64,000 nt of DNA. It comes from Stentor coeruleus (taxonomy: Eukaryota > Ciliophora > Heterotrichea > Heterotrichida > Stentoridae). Of this stretch, positions 8,858-21,166 are shown piece by piece. Location of the stretch: the NCBI GenBank assembly GCA_001970955.1, contig MPUH01000015.1:108576-172575 (forward strand), given 5' to 3'. The position numbers were made by a program, and so were the translations under genes. How positions within the stretch are numbered: position 1 is the first letter of the stretch; each line of letters opens with the position of its first letter. Under the pieces are notes generated by a model. That model did not search any database. It had not been told where the DNA came from and worked only from the letters and a program-made list of their open reading frames with translations.

Positions 8858-11800
8858 ATGTCTTTGGGAGGTCATCTAAAAGCTTTATTGTTGAAAAATT
8901 GGCTTTTATGGAAAAGAGAACTCTGTGGTTCCTTAGTCGAACTGATCTTTCCAATAATCCTCATGATATTCTTATATCTTATAAAAATTGCAATAGGTAC
9001 AACAGATAAACATTCTCAAAGCTATCTGAATTACAGGCAACTTGTATCCGAATTTGATACTTTCAATTCAACATTTTATAATATTTACAACTATCAAGAA
9101 GCTCTTAATATGACAACTCAACAAATGTATTATTCATATCCATTCCAATGGTGTCAGAAAGTTATTAAATACAAATGGTTATGGGCTATTGTTACAAATA
9201 ACTCAACATCTTTAGAAAAAAATATAAGCTTAGAATTACATACACAAATCCAAAACTATATAAAACAATATACAATTATTAAACATGGGGATATTAATGA
9301 TATTAAAGAACCAAAATACTTTACTTCCAACAGTAAGTTAGATGATTATATTAAAGCTTCAGATTATGGTGATAAAGATAAAAATAAAATATGTTTTGCC
9401 ATATATTTAAATGATGAAGGGTCAACTTTTCATACAAGTATTAGATATAATATCACTGATACAGACCCTGATATAACAAGTGTTTATGGTAAATTCTTGA
9501 CTATTTTCTTAACAGATCTTAATAAACCAGTTGATAAATATCAGAAAAAAGTTATTACTAGTTATCAAAAAGATTTTGTTCAAAGTGGATTTCTAACTAT
9601 TGAAAATATTATCATGAATACTATAACTAGATATATTATTAATATTACAAATCCTTATATAGAAAATAATAGTTCACAAGCTTTTATGTATGTCCCAATG
9701 CATGGGTTAAAATATATTGAAAATCCTTTTATGACAAATTTCGCTGGATCACTAGGTTTTTTTTTATTTGTCACATCTTTAGTCCCAGTATGCAGAATGA
9801 TAAGCAAAGTTGTCACAGAAAAAGAAACAAAAGTTAGAGAGTCTATGAAAATGATGGGTCTTAATGATACACCTTATTGGTTATCTTGGTTTATTATGTA
9901 TACAATTATATATTTTGTAGTAGCTTTTTTTTCAACAATGATTAGCTTTTTGATATTTGAACTATCAAATAAATTTATTGTATTCCTTATGTTTTTCCTA
10001 TATGGCCAATCGTGTTTAGCATTTAGTGTTCTAATAAGTTCTATATTTAACAAATCAAAAACAGCTGTTCTTGTAGGAATGCTCATATTTTTTATAAGTT
10101 ATTTCAGTTTGTTATCAGTTAGAAAAACAACACCTAAAGGGACTTTATCGTTATTATCATTTTTTAATACTGTAGCTATGTCTCAAGGTTTTATCCAATT
10201 AATGAGCTTTGAAGGTTCTCAGATTGGAGTTAATTTTTCAAATATTATGGATGATTATTATAATTATTCTGTTGGATTATGTTTGATTTATTTGTTTATT
10301 GATACTATTTTATATTGGTTACTTGCACTTTATTTAGATAAGATTATTAAAACTGAGACTGGGGTTAGTCTACCTTGGTATTTCCCTTGTACACCTAGTT
10401 TTTGGAGAGGACATTCTGGTAAACAGGAAATATCAGCACAAGAGACACAGTTATTGTTGGAAGAAGATGAGAAAAGGAGGATGGAAATGAAGGAAAATCA
10501 AAATATTGAGGATATTGACCAAATGTTTATTAATCAGGTAGAAAGTGGAGTGTCGATGAAAGTTAGAGGGCTTAGGAAACACTTTGGTGATAAGGTTGCT
10601 GTAGATGGATTAGATCTTGATATGTTTAAGGGTCAGATCTTTGCCCTATTAGGCCATAACGGTGCAGGTAAAACAACTACAATTTCTATGCTAACAGGTA
10701 TGTTATCTCCAACAGCAGGAGAAATGTCTGTCAACAATCTAAACTTCAAAACCGACATGGCAGAAATCAGAAAAAATCTTGGAGTTTGTCCTCAACACGA
10801 TATTCTCTTCAAATCCTTAACTGTAGAAGAGCATCTCTACCTTTTCTGTAGATTTAAAGGTATCCAAAACAAACAAGATATCATGACAATGATAGATGAA
10901 AAACTAGTTGATATTGATTTATTAGAAAAAAGAAACACAAAAGCTGGGAATTTATCAGGTGGGCAAAAAAGAAAATTATCATTAGCCATAGCATTAATCG
11001 GTGGATCAGGAGTTGTAATGTTAGATGAACCAACTTCTGGTATGGATTTAACAGCAAGAAGAAAAATGTGGGATATGCTTAAAAGAGAAAAACGTTCAAG
11101 GATTATCATATTAACAACACATTATATGGAAGAAGCTGATATTTTAGCTGACCGTATTGCAATTATGTCTCAAGGAAAACTTTATTGTTTAGGTAGTCCT
11201 TTATTCCTCAAAAAAAGATTCGGAGTTGGGTACAACTTAAGCATCGTCAAAAAAGTTGAAAGTGGTAAACAGCCTAATTTTTCTAAAATCGAAAAACTTG
11301 TTAGTAAATATATACCAGAAAGTAAAGTTTTCAATACAGCTTCATCAGAAATTTTATTTGAAATACCTTTAGAATCTACTCATAAATTTAAAGATTTCTT
11401 TGAAGACCTTGATACTCATTTAGAAAAGCTTAAAATTGAAACATATGGTATTTCAGTAACAACTCTTGAAGAAGTTTTTATAAGAGTTTCTAGAGGAGAT
11501 GAAGGTGGAACACATGAACATAGGAAATCTTTGATTATTGAAAATAAAGATTATGAAGCACCTGGGGGATCAGTACAGAAATTTGATTCTGAATTGCTTA
11601 ATAGTGATGAATTCAATATAGCTGAACATAGAATTAAAGGGGTTTTATTTTTTTCGCATTTCTTAGCTTTGATGCAAAAAAGAGTTATTTATTCAATAAG
11701 AGATATTAAAGGTATTGTATTAGAAATTTTCTTACCTATTGTNATGAATTCAATATAGCTGAACATAGAATTAAAGGGGTTTTATTTTTTTCGCATTTCT

Positions 11801-14391
11801 TAGCTTTAATGCAAAAAAGAGTTATTTATTCAATAAGAGATATTAAAGGTATTGTATTAGAAATTTTCTTACCTATTGTATTTGTCATGCTTGGACTTAT
11901 TTTATTAACACAGTTTAGTGTTTATAATGACCAATCAAGTAGGTTAATGGGGTTTAATCATTATAAATCTGAACAGAATATTATGTATTATTATGGTACT
12001 GACAATTACGTAGAATTTCCTTATATTTTTATGAGTAAAAGCAATTCACATTTCGAAGATGCAAATCTCCAATTTTATAATGCTAAAAATGTTTATGATT
12101 TCGATAACCAGTTATATGAAAAAAGAAAAGTAGACCCTTACCGTATGGGAGCATACTATACAATGGATGTTTCTCAATATAAAAATTTATCTGCAAACTT
12201 CAGTCTTACATACATCTTTGCAAACTCAACCGCATTTCAGTCCTCACCCACATTTGGTTCAGAATTCAGTAAAGCATATATAAGCAACATAAACAACAAG
12301 TCTAATTATTACAATTATAAAATATATAATCATCCTTTACCATTAACAAAAAAACAACAAAATCTAGCCGAAAATGCAGGAAGTTTCTATATAGCCTTAA
12401 TATTTTCTATTGGTATGGCCTTTATCCCTACTGGTCTCGTAACTTTTATAGTCAAAGAGCGTGAAAATAATATTAAACATCAACATCTAGTAAGTGGTGT
12501 GTCAATTCCAGCATATTGGGCCTCAGCATTTGCATGGGATATAATAAAATATTTTATCCCAGGTATTATAACCCCATTACTAATCAAAGCATTTGACTTA
12601 AAATCTCTTTCTGAACCAACAAGTGTATATAACGCAGTATGGGCATTATTTGCTTTATTTGGTTTTGCTGTATGCCCATATACATATGCAGTAAGTTTTA
12701 TGTTTAAATCATACTCAATAGCTCAATTCTTTGTATTTTTACTTAATCTTATTATTGGAGTTATTGGATCATTAGCTATATGGGTATTAATTATTATAAC
12801 CGATGTTACTAGAGATATAGCTAAAGTTCTTGTATATCCATTTAGAATTATATCACCAATATTCTGTTTATCATATGGACTTATGACAGTTGGTAATAGA
12901 GATGCTTATCAATTAGCATTTGGTCTTGATTCAGAACCAGGAGCATTTGATTGGGATATAACTGGAGCGAATCTATTTTTCATGCTTTTACATTTTTCAG
13001 TTGGTTCAATTGTTGTGTTTATGATAGAATGGCTTAGTACTGTAACTTTCTTTCGTAATCTTATGGCCGCACGTGATTCTGGACAATCAGAATATAAACC
13101 TGATGATGATGTTGAGAGAATGAAAGAAGAAGCTAAAAGTACTTCACCATATGATGTTGCGGTTAAAGTTTCAGGTTTAAGGAAAGTATATGGGAATCTT
13201 TTTAATAAATCTGATGTCAAAGTAGCTATGCAAGAAGTGTCTTTTATAGTAAGAAGACAACAAGCTTTTGCTTTATTAGGTGTTAATGGTGCAGGGAAAA
13301 CTACATGTTTTAGAATCCTCACAGGAGAATATGGGCCAACATCAGGTGAAGCTTATATAAATGGTTGTAATGTAGTTACAGATTTATCAAAAGCTAGGTA
13401 TAATATAGGATATTGTCCACAATTCGATGCTTTAAGTGAAGTTTTAACTCCAGTTGAACATTTGAGACTATATGCTAAAATCAAAGGTATCCCTAAACAT
13501 TTAATCAACACTTTTGTCGATAAACAAATTTCTGATATGGGTTTGACTAAATATATAAAAGTTCGAGCTGGTAACCTTAGTGGGGGGAATAAACGTAAAC
13601 TTTCAGTTGCTATTGCGACAATTGGTAATCCACCTGTAGTTTTTCTTGATGAACCAAGTGCTGGTATGGATCCTAATGCAAGAAAAAACATGTGGGAAGT
13701 TGTTAATAGAATCAAAAGACAAAAATGTTCGATTATATTAACAACACACTCTATGGATGAAGCTGAATCTTTATGTAATACAATGGCTATTATGGTTGCT
13801 GGAAGGTTTAAATGTTATGGAACAGCAACACATATTAAAAATAAATATAGTTCTGGTTATGAGTTTTTACTTAAAGTTTTATTTCCAACATCTGAAGAAA
13901 TAGACAATTTAGTTAATCATATTGTGACTTTTATTAATGGAGGATATATACCACAAAATATGATATTACAAGCATTACAACATATTAATGTTGGGTATTT
14001 ATATGAAAGTATTGCTGAACATGAATCAGGAGGACATTTATATGAAGAAATTAAAGAAAATTTTAAACTTGATGCAAGATCGTTATGTGAATGGGTTTTA
14101 CTTGAGAGTATTGGGAATAATATTTATGATTGGTTGGTTCATGAGTTTAAAGAGATTAAGTTGATTGAACATTATGGGTCGTATTTTAAGTTTAAGTTAG
14201 AAAAAACGAATAATGTTACTATTGGGGCTTTGTTTGGGAAGATTGAAATGGTGAAGAATCAACTTAAGATTAATGAGTATAGTTTGAGTCAGACGACACT
14301 TGAACAGATTTTCAATATGTTTGCATCGGAAACTGAAGGGGCTAAGTCTAAGAGAAGGTTTTCAGAACAGTTTGATGCTAGTAGGATTTAG
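8858..14391 (+). CDS. Full-length ABCA-type ABC transporter (interrupted by an assembly join)
   Basis: The frame is open from 8858 to about 11742 and from 11744 to 14391. A 136-base contig end is repeated around an N at 11743; collapsing it leaves 5,397 nt, one frame of 1,798 aa. The order is TM helix-large exofacial loop-TM block-NBD1-TM-loop-TM block-NBD2. NBD1 has Walker A GHNGAGKTTT (about residue 598), signature LSGGQ (about 698) and Walker B VVMLDEPTSGMD (about 718). NBD2 has GVNGAGKTTC (about 1429), LSGGN and VVFLDEPSAGMD. The N-terminal 'LLLKNWLLWKRE' and the NBD sequences are typical of subfamily A, which moves lipids across membranes. Both ATP sites look intact. Ends TAG. Confidence 0.93.
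11607..11879 (+). repeat. Duplicated contig end around an N inside the ABC gene
   Basis: 11607-11742 and 11744-11879 are the same 136 bases with one difference (G versus A in 'tagctttRatgc'), separated by N 11743. The offset of 137 explains why the two halves of the ABC gene lie in different frames. It reads as an unmerged contig overlap, not a biological duplication. Confidence 0.9.
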
Positions 14392-14724
14392 TTATTAAGG
14401 ATAATTTTTTAGTTTTATGAATTAGTTGAGGAAATTTTGTGTTTAGGATGATTGGGAGTGTAGGATAGAATAGTTATGCTGGGTTTGAGGATAATTTTAT
14501 TATTTTTTTATGTTATTTTATTAGAAGATATGCTAGATTTTGTTTGAGGCTTTGTTTGGAGTCAAGATTTTTTCACTTTTTTGGCGCAAATATATTTCAA
14601 TAATTCTTACATACTATTATTTCTAGGTCCTCTATTCTAAAAAAAGCTACCACTTTTATATTTTATATAACCCAACTCTATTGAATCCTATTACATTATA
14701 AACGAATTAATGACTACCCAATAA
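14392..14724. other. Convergent intergenic spacer
   Basis: 333 nt between two convergent genes. It is G/T-rich next to the plus gene and C/A-rich next to the minus gene, so each 3' flank is G-rich on its own coding strand. No feature is seen. Confidence 0.5.
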
Positions 14725-17700
14725 TTATATATCAAATCCCGTAACATCAATAATCTCTTCAACCATAAACTCAAGTATCATATCAGCAATATCAAGTTTT
14801 AATTGTGTTTCCTCAAACTCATACTGTATCCACACACAATCATTTTCATAAGCTTCTCTTGACAATATTTTAGCAAGTCTATCTTCCCTTAACTGATTAA
14901 CAACTTCTTCAGTAAACCCTGACGTACCAAATGTATCAATACTAACAACCTTCCCAGTTTTCGCATCATTCCAAGAATAAAGTTCCTTATGAATTTTTAT
15001 CTCAACTTGTTCAATATTATAATACCTTTCTTTTTTAGGTATTTCAACACTCCATGGTAAAGCTTTTCTAGGGACAATTTTATATAAACACTGATTAATA
15101 CAATCAAAAATCAACCGTTTATGATTTTTCACAGTAAAAGGTTCAGACTCAGAAACATTCAAATAATATTTCGGGTCTACAATTGGTTCTTGTAAATTAG
15201 GAAAAAATCCTGACCCGATTTCGCTTTCTTGCATCATAGATAACAATTCAATAGGATCATCCATAAATTCTTGATGGATTTCATGTAATATTTTCCCCCC
15301 ACAATCAGAAAATATAGATTTTATATAATAGTTTAAATTATCATCACTTATAGCCAAACGAAGATCTTCATTTATTAAAGATATTTCATTCATAAGAATA
15401 GTAATGATAAGTTCTTCTGATAATATAGTCAATGATTCACAATTGATTATCCAATATGATAAGTATATTTCTTCAAATATCAAAAGTTCTAATTGATTTA
15501 ATGATGTGTTTATAAGTATTTCATTTAAATCAATAGCGTCTGATATGGCAACTTCGTTTATCCAGAAAATCTTTGATGATGGGGTTTTTATTTTAGACGC
15601 AAAATGTGACCCTTCGATATTTAGTGAATCTTCTAGTATTAGGGAATTTTGGATTATTATTGGTTTTTCACATTCTTCAGAACCTTGTGGAAGAGTATTA
15701 GCTTGAGGTTTTAAAGGGAAATTTATATAGTCATGTATTTTTTCTTCAGTAAAATGTTCTTCGAATACCTCAGAAGTTTGAAATTCTGTTATTATCTGCT
15801 CTTCGATTTCTTTGATTTGTTGAGTTCCAATCATTTGTTTTAATATCAAATCAAGTTCGTCTGAGGTTTTATCATGAGCGAATTGTATTAAAGTTTGCCT
15901 TAGGTCTGATTGATATGATGAGGTCCTTTCTTCATTAGATACAGACATAGCTAAAGCTTCTTGAACAACTTTTATATTTTCATCAAAAATATGGTTGATA
16001 TTTTCTGATCGTCTATTGATAATTTCTTGAAATATTCTTATAATATCTGATTCTGATCCTGAGACTAAAGCGATTTTTTTTATTTCTTCAAGGTCTCTGT
16101 TTCTTAGTGTTTCCAGATGTTCTTTTTTACTTCCTTTTAATGACTCTGGGGTCGTGAGTTTTTCGATTTCTTTAGTTTCTTGTTCTAAAGTTTTGAGGTT
16201 TTTCTGTTCAAGTTCTAATCTTTGGCTGATTTCGCTAAGGTTAAGATTTTTACCATCAAATATTGGTGAGAGAATAACGAAATCTGATTTAGACTCATCT
16301 TCACAAATTGAGTCATCAAGGTTTAGATTTGGTTTTTTACTTACAATAATTGGTTTTTCTATATTTGCAGATTTTACTATTTTTTTTTTATCTTTTTGTT
16401 CTTCTTTTATTTTGAGGACGTCAATAATTTTTTTAACTTCCTCATCTTCTTCTATAAACGACTCTGAGCTTTTTGGATACTTTTTTTTATACATCCATGA
16501 ATTCAAGTCTTCTAATTTTTTGTTTTTTATACTAATTGAATTCAATTGAGCTTTGAGTCCTTGACGAGTTAAACAGTTACGGAACCAGGTTTGGATTTTT
16601 ATAGCTGCTTGTTCTTTTATGTTTATTTTATTTATATCATTACTTTTATTCAAATTATGGGTTTTGTTTTTGATATTCTCCAACTTCTCCTTATTTTTCT
16701 TCAAAATTTCCCCATGTTTTATTTCTTGAAGGACGTGACTATTTTCATTAGGTTTAGGTAAATTGATTTCTGATTGAGATTTCTTATTATCAATATCGTT
16801 AATAATATTATTTGAGTTGATTTTTGAATTAAAAAGCTCATATTTTTCGAAATTACCAAAAACTTTATATTTTCTTCCATCAACATTAAGGTTTTTTATT
16901 GAATCATTTGACATGTTTTGGTCTTTATGATTTTCGCTGTTACTTGATTTTTCTATATCGGCATTGTACATCCATTTCGATTCAGGGCATCGATGAAGGA
17001 TTTTTTTAGTAGTTTTCTTTTTTTTAGGTTTTTTTTCGATAATTTTTCTTGAGATTATGTCGAGGTATTTAAGCTGAGAAATTCTTCGGTTTTCTTTTTC
17101 GATTTTAAGATCTTCTTCTCTTTCTTGGCTTTTTTTTCTGAAGTTTTTCTGCTTTTTTAGATAGGATTTTATTTCTGGGTTGCTTATATGCGGACATTTT
17201 TGCCTGAAGATTAAGTCGTCGTAACTTGGCTTGTGTTCGTGTTTTTTTTTTAGTCGTCTTGGAGGGGTAGATGCTTGTTTTTCACCAATGTTACAATCTT
17301 TTTTTCTTTCTGATGATTTTTGTATGCGTTTTTCATCTGCACCCCAAGGAAGTTTAGGTTTGAATTGCTTTTGTTTGAATTTTATAAGATTTCCTTTACG
17401 GGCTAAGCGATTGAATTCTTCGATGTTTTTTTTTATAAGTTCTTTTTGTTCCTTGCTGTGCTTTTCTGTGTATTCTGAACTGATTTTATTTTTCTTATGT
17501 TTTTTTAACGATTTATACACCAGTAACTTAATAGATTTTTTCTTTTCTGGAGTATGTACCTGAGGAGGATGTTTCACTTTAACTACGCTTTTTTTGTGTT
17601 TTTGCATGTTATTAACTTCATTATTTTTCCTCTGCTTTATCAAACAACTTTTAATCTTAACCAAACTGGGGGATTTGCTTTTAAGAGCCTTTCCTAAAAT

Positions 17701-18015
17701 TTTCTCATTTGCAATTTTTATTTTTGGTTTTAGAATCCTTGATGATTTACATTCAAGGGATGTTTGAATCGATTTTCTCCGAGACTTTTTTTTGCAAAGT
17801 TCTATAGGGTAAGGTAGATGAGGAGTATAATCTTCATTTACAGTAAGAATTGATTCAGAGCTTAATCTACGCCCTAATACAGGAACAGAAGGTGGTCTAT
17901 TTAAAGTTACAGCATTATATGCTTCACTTATATCTGGGACTGATAAATTACTTACAGCTATTGAGAACTTTGATAGTTTTGAGATTTTTTCTAATGACTT
18001 TGCTTCATTCAACAT
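14725..18015 (-). CDS. IQ-motif, Lys-rich cytoskeletal-type protein, possible DUF4378-like C-terminus
   Basis: 1,096 aa with no introns seen. The first 400 residues are very Lys/Ser-rich with short basic coiled-coil segments. An IQ motif (AAIKIQTWFRNCLTRQG) lies near residue 468 and predicts calmodulin or EF-hand light-chain binding. A Glu/Lys-rich coiled coil follows at about 590-760. The C-terminal 120 residues are acidic and helical: a Trp-containing 'LPWSVEIPKKE', then 'LDIADMILEFMVEEIIDV'. They resemble the C-terminal domain (DUF4378) of plant TRM and animal CEP350-like microtubule proteins, but I rate that match as tentative. A role at basal bodies or cortical microtubules would fit; it is not shown. 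Confidence 0.7.
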   Translation of the reverse strand: MLNEAKSLEKISKLSKFSIAVSNLSVPDISEAYNAVTLNRPPSVPVLGRRLSSESILTVNEDYTPHLPYPIELCKKKSRRKSIQTSLECKSSRILKPKIKIANEKILGKALKSKSPSLVKIKSCLIKQRKNNEVNNMQKHKKSVVKVKHPPQVHTPEKKKSIKLLVYKSLKKHKKNKISSEYTEKHSKEQKELIKKNIEEFNRLARKGNLIKFKQKQFKPKLPWGADEKRIQKSSERKKDCNIGEKQASTPPRRLKKKHEHKPSYDDLIFRQKCPHISNPEIKSYLKKQKNFRKKSQEREEDLKIEKENRRISQLKYLDIISRKIIEKKPKKKKTTKKILHRCPESKWMYNADIEKSSNSENHKDQNMSNDSIKNLNVDGRKYKVFGNFEKYELFNSKINSNNIINDIDNKKSQSEINLPKPNENSHVLQEIKHGEILKKNKEKLENIKNKTHNLNKSNDINKINIKEQAAIKIQTWFRNCLTRQGLKAQLNSISIKNKKLEDLNSWMYKKKYPKSSESFIEEDEEVKKIIDVLKIKEEQKDKKKIVKSANIEKPIIVSKKPNLNLDDSICEDESKSDFVILSPIFDGKNLNLSEISQRLELEQKNLKTLEQETKEIEKLTTPESLKGSKKEHLETLRNRDLEEIKKIALVSGSESDIIRIFQEIINRRSENINHIFDENIKVVQEALAMSVSNEERTSSYQSDLRQTLIQFAHDKTSDELDLILKQMIGTQQIKEIEEQIITEFQTSEVFEEHFTEEKIHDYINFPLKPQANTLPQGSEECEKPIIIQNSLILEDSLNIEGSHFASKIKTPSSKIFWINEVAISDAIDLNEILINTSLNQLELLIFEEIYLSYWIINCESLTILSEELIITILMNEISLINEDLRLAISDDNLNYYIKSIFSDCGGKILHEIHQEFMDDPIELLSMMQESEIGSGFFPNLQEPIVDPKYYLNVSESEPFTVKNHKRLIFDCINQCLYKIVPRKALPWSVEIPKKERYYNIEQVEIKIHKELYSWNDAKTGKVVSIDTFGTSGFTEEVVNQLREDRLAKILSREAYENDCVWIQYEFEETQLKLDIADMILEFMVEEIIDVTGFDI

Positions 18016-18539
18016 ATCTGTTTTAAATATTATAAGAAATACCCGGCTTGGGTTATGATATTTATGATTAGTATTGGAGAAGGGAATTAGGTTTATTTTA
18101 ATGAGGTATTATAGGAGGATATAGGAGTATTAGATTTTTGAAGGTTTTATAAAGGATTTATATAAGGAGGTTTTAGCGTAGATTAAGCTTTAAAGATTTG
18201 CAAATAGGTGTGAGAGAGAAAGTTTTAAATAAGGATAAGAATAATCAAGACAATATAATAACAATGTAGATAAATATGGAGATCATATAATTATCTGTAT
18301 TAAATGATAAATATATCAAACATATTAAAAAATCAAACTATTATTAAAACTCACAATATCTTCAAAATCACACCTTCTAAACACACACCTAAAAAAATAT
18401 CTAACAGCCAAACCTCAATAAAAATCTACAAATTTCCCATAATTCTAATTCTTTTTATCTACCACAAAAAATACCATTTAAACCCACCAATTTTCATAAC
18501 CAAAAACTAATACTCTTATATTATTACGAATAAAAACTA
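18016..18539. other. Intergenic stretch between two minus-strand genes
   Basis: The part beside the start of the IQ protein is G-rich on the plus strand; the part beside the end of the syntaxin gene (18300-18530) is almost G-free. A short plus frame at 18304-18510 is low-complexity and not believed. No RNA gene is seen. Confidence 0.5.
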
Positions 18540-19403
18540 TTAAAGGGAAGTTGCAGTAGCACTAGGAACTACAATAATCACCATTAATATCAAGACAATA
18601 ATCAAAATACAACACTTCCTATTCCTCGTCGACTCCTGAAGTTTTTTAGCTTCAACCAATGCTTTCTCACCCTGCTTAACATAATCCGCTGCTTTATCAA
18701 CATGTTTTTCTATACTATTCAATAATTCCCCTTGTGAATGAACCAATGCTGCAAGATCTAAAAACATCTGATGCATCGACATAATATTCTCTTCTAATAT
18801 CCTAATATCTTTAAGCCTATCTTCAATATCATTAACCATTCTTATAACATCAGTATGAGCTCCAAGCATTTTTTGTTGAACAATCATTTGAGCTTTAGAT
18901 GGATCATCAATACATTGTTCAATAACTTCATCAGAAATATTTTCATCCATCATTCTCAATTGATTTCCAGTTTTATTTCTTGCTGCAAGATTAAAAGCTT
19001 CTTGTGCTTGTTCTGAATCTCCAAGTGCTTCTTGAAATTGTTTTACTAAAGTTGCATGCATTGTAGTTCTCATACGTCCAGAAACATCACTACTATTATT
19101 TTTAGCTTCTTCTACTATAGGTTTTAAACTTTCAATTATGTCGCGAACTTTACCTAATTCACATGTGTTTTCAGTGAGGATACTTCTAAGGGAATTATTG
19201 ATTTCTTGTTCTTGTTCACTGGTTGTTGAACGATTAAATGAATCTTTGAGCTTTTTGATTTCTTCAGTGTTACGGCGGACTTTGTCTATGGAAACTTGGG
19301 CTGTGCGGATTGTTGTGAGAAAGGTATCGGCGGTTGCAACGGGGATTGGGATGCTTTCTATATTTCCAGCTAGAGATTTTAGTTCTTGAAGCCGGTCTAG
19401 CAT
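18540..19403 (-). CDS. Syntaxin-like Qa-SNARE
   Basis: 287 aa. The N-terminal 150 residues are helical, like an Habc bundle. The SNARE helix is at about 195-255: heptads around 'IRILEENIMSMHQMFLDLA', then 'LVHSQGELLNSIEKHV' with the central Gln (zero layer) of Q-SNAREs and the conserved QGE. A Cys-Cys pair and a single hydrophobic anchor (about 264-282) end the protein, so it is tail-anchored facing the cytosol. It would mediate membrane fusion, probably at the plasma membrane given its resemblance to syntaxin 1-4. The compartment is inference. Confidence 0.88.
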   Translation of the reverse strand: MLDRLQELKSLAGNIESIPIPVATADTFLTTIRTAQVSIDKVRRNTEEIKKLKDSFNRSTTSEQEQEINNSLRSILTENTCELGKVRDIIESLKPIVEEAKNNSSDVSGRMRTTMHATLVKQFQEALGDSEQAQEAFNLAARNKTGNQLRMMDENISDEVIEQCIDDPSKAQMIVQQKMLGAHTDVIRMVNDIEDRLKDIRILEENIMSMHQMFLDLAALVHSQGELLNSIEKHVDKAADYVKQGEKALVEAKKLQESTRNRKCCILIIVLILMVIIVVPSATATSL

Positions 19404-19984
19404 TTTTATTAGAGGTCATTGTGTTTGAAATAGATTAGAGAGAGAAAGATGATATAGGATGATGAAAAATATATAATGTGGGATATGATTAGGATTAGGA
19501 AGATGGTTTTTTTGTAGTAAATATTTAGTGTGATAATAGTTTAGGATTAAAGTTTAATTGTGTTTTGGTTTTGGGTGATACTGAATTAGTTATGATTTAG
19601 ATATGAAACAGTAAGCTATATTGGATTAAATTTGTGAAAATCGAAAATGAGTTTTTGTAATCGTTGGCTTTATATGTAAAAACTAGAATCTGAGAGAAAT
19701 GATTTTATAAAATTATAACTCAATAAAATTACAGGAAATAATTTATCATCATCACATTCTAAAAATACATTTAAAAACATGTTTATCACTAAAAAAAATC
19801 CTAACAACACTAAAAATTATAATCTTTTTCCTTATCAACCACACAATAAAAAACACATTTTCTACTAATAATCCACCCAAGCATAAAACACAACATCAAG
19901 CCACCCTAAAATCTTCAATCTACCCAAAAATCCAACTTTTTATAGTTAAAACATAAACCTATAATCTCTAGCATATTCTAATCA
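19404..19984. other. Intergenic stretch with strand-composition switch
   Basis: 581 nt without a recognisable gene. 19404-19690 is G-rich (5' flank of the minus syntaxin gene); 19690-19980 is C/A-rich with almost no G (3' flank of the next minus gene). Confidence 0.5.
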
Positions 19985-20284
19985 TTAATAAACTACCAAT
20001 TCATCCTCTTCATCTTCATCAAAGTCATCCAATATATCATCTATCACTTCCGGCTTTGAAAAAAGATAAGTTTTCTCTTCCACAGTAAGTGTCAAATACG
20101 TAATATCCCCAACATTATTAAAAATCCTAGTAGGTTGATCATCGAAATCCTCACTCGTAAACGCTAACAAAGGATTATCTTCAGCATCTTCAGTTATAGT
20201 AACATGATCTAATTCTTGTAGTATAATCTCAAAGTCTTCAGCCCAAATACATACAATAATCAAAACGTATACTAATCCTTTCAT
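19985..20284 (-). CDS. Small acidic protein with signal peptide, function unknown
   Basis: 99 aa. The first 15 residues are a hydrophobic signal peptide with likely cleavage after Ala15. The rest is strongly acidic (many Asp/Glu, ending in a run of Asp/Glu), with no Cys. It lies 68 nt downstream of the coiled-coil gene on the same strand. I do not recognise a family; a soluble lumenal or secreted Ca2+-binding acidic protein is one possibility, on composition alone. Confidence 0.55.
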   Translation of the reverse strand: MKGLVYVLIIVCIWAEDFEIILQELDHVTITEDAEDNPLLAFTSEDFDDQPTRIFNNVGDITYLTLTVEEKTYLFSKPEVIDDILDDFDEDEEDELVVY

Positions 20285-20352
20285 ATTATTCTAAATCCCA
20301 ACTTTAAAACCCAATTATTCAATCTTGTAAATTACCAAAAATCATATTTCTA

Positions 20353-21111
20353 CTAGTTTTTAGGGTAAATTGTCGGTTCATTCCCATTATAATTCGATGT
20401 TATCAAACTTCCCGACATTGCTTGCTCCAATTCTTCATATGCTGATCTTTGCATCATTTGACTATTCTGTAATCTTTGTATAAGCTCAAGTTCTTCTTGT
20501 TCCATTCTAGAAATCTCGTCTTCTTTTTGTCGTTTTTTTATATTCTCTTCATCAATTTTTCTTTCAAGTTCTGCACGTACTCGAGCTTTTCTTTCTTCTT
20601 CGGATCTTCTTTTTTTTTCTTCAGCTTCTCTATGCATATTTTTAATACTTTGAGTCACTGTTGCTTTTTCTAATAATTCCATGTTTTTGTTTTGTTCAAT
20701 TAAACTTTTGTTTTCTTTTTTAGATAGTTTTATTGCTGTAACTTCTTCTTTGAGTTTTTTTACCATTTCTTCACGTGTTGTCATTCGAGATTGCTTTGAT
20801 TGTTCTTTGGTGATTTTGTTAAATTCAAGACGGGCCTTTTCTTCTTCTATACGTTTGTTTTTTTCTTCTTCTTTTATACGTTGTTCTTCTAACATTTGGG
20901 CTTTGCGTTGCATGATTTCACGAGCTTTATTACGTGTTTCTTCGATTTTTTTTAGTGAACGTTGCTCTTCTAGTTTTAATAAAGCTATACGGTTAGAGAG
21001 AAGTTGAGCATCTTCTTCAGCTCGTTTACGTAAGTTTTTGGCTTCAACGAATTTGTTGTGCTCATCTATGATTTCTTCTTCATATGTTTTGTTAGTCAAG
21101 GTTGTTGACAT
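20353..21111 (-). CDS. Coiled-coil protein (trichohyalin-like)
   Basis: 252 aa, nearly all a single charged coiled coil from about residue 15 to 225 (Glu/Lys/Arg-rich heptads such as 'EEKKRRSEEERKARVRAELE'), with a polar tail containing Gln-Met repeats. No catalytic motif is seen. Such proteins are common in ciliate basal-body and cortical fibres, but no family can be assigned. Its start is only 55 bp from the start of the TTLL gene on the other strand, so the two probably share a bidirectional promoter. Confidence 0.72.
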   Translation of the reverse strand: MSTTLTNKTYEEEIIDEHNKFVEAKNLRKRAEEDAQLLSNRIALLKLEEQRSLKKIEETRNKAREIMQRKAQMLEEQRIKEEEKNKRIEEEKARLEFNKITKEQSKQSRMTTREEMVKKLKEEVTAIKLSKKENKSLIEQNKNMELLEKATVTQSIKNMHREAEEKKRRSEEERKARVRAELERKIDEENIKKRQKEDEISRMEQEELELIQRLQNSQMMQRSAYEELEQAMSGSLITSNYNGNEPTIYPKN

Positions 21112-21166
21112 TTCGTCTTTGGTATTATATTTAAATCAATGATTCATTTGAAATTATTCATATCAG
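21112..21166. promoter_or_regulatory. Presumed bidirectional promoter, coiled-coil gene / TTLL gene
   Basis: Only 55 bp separate two divergent start codons. Whatever starts both transcripts must lie here or inside the coding ends. No known element is recognisable. Confidence 0.4.
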
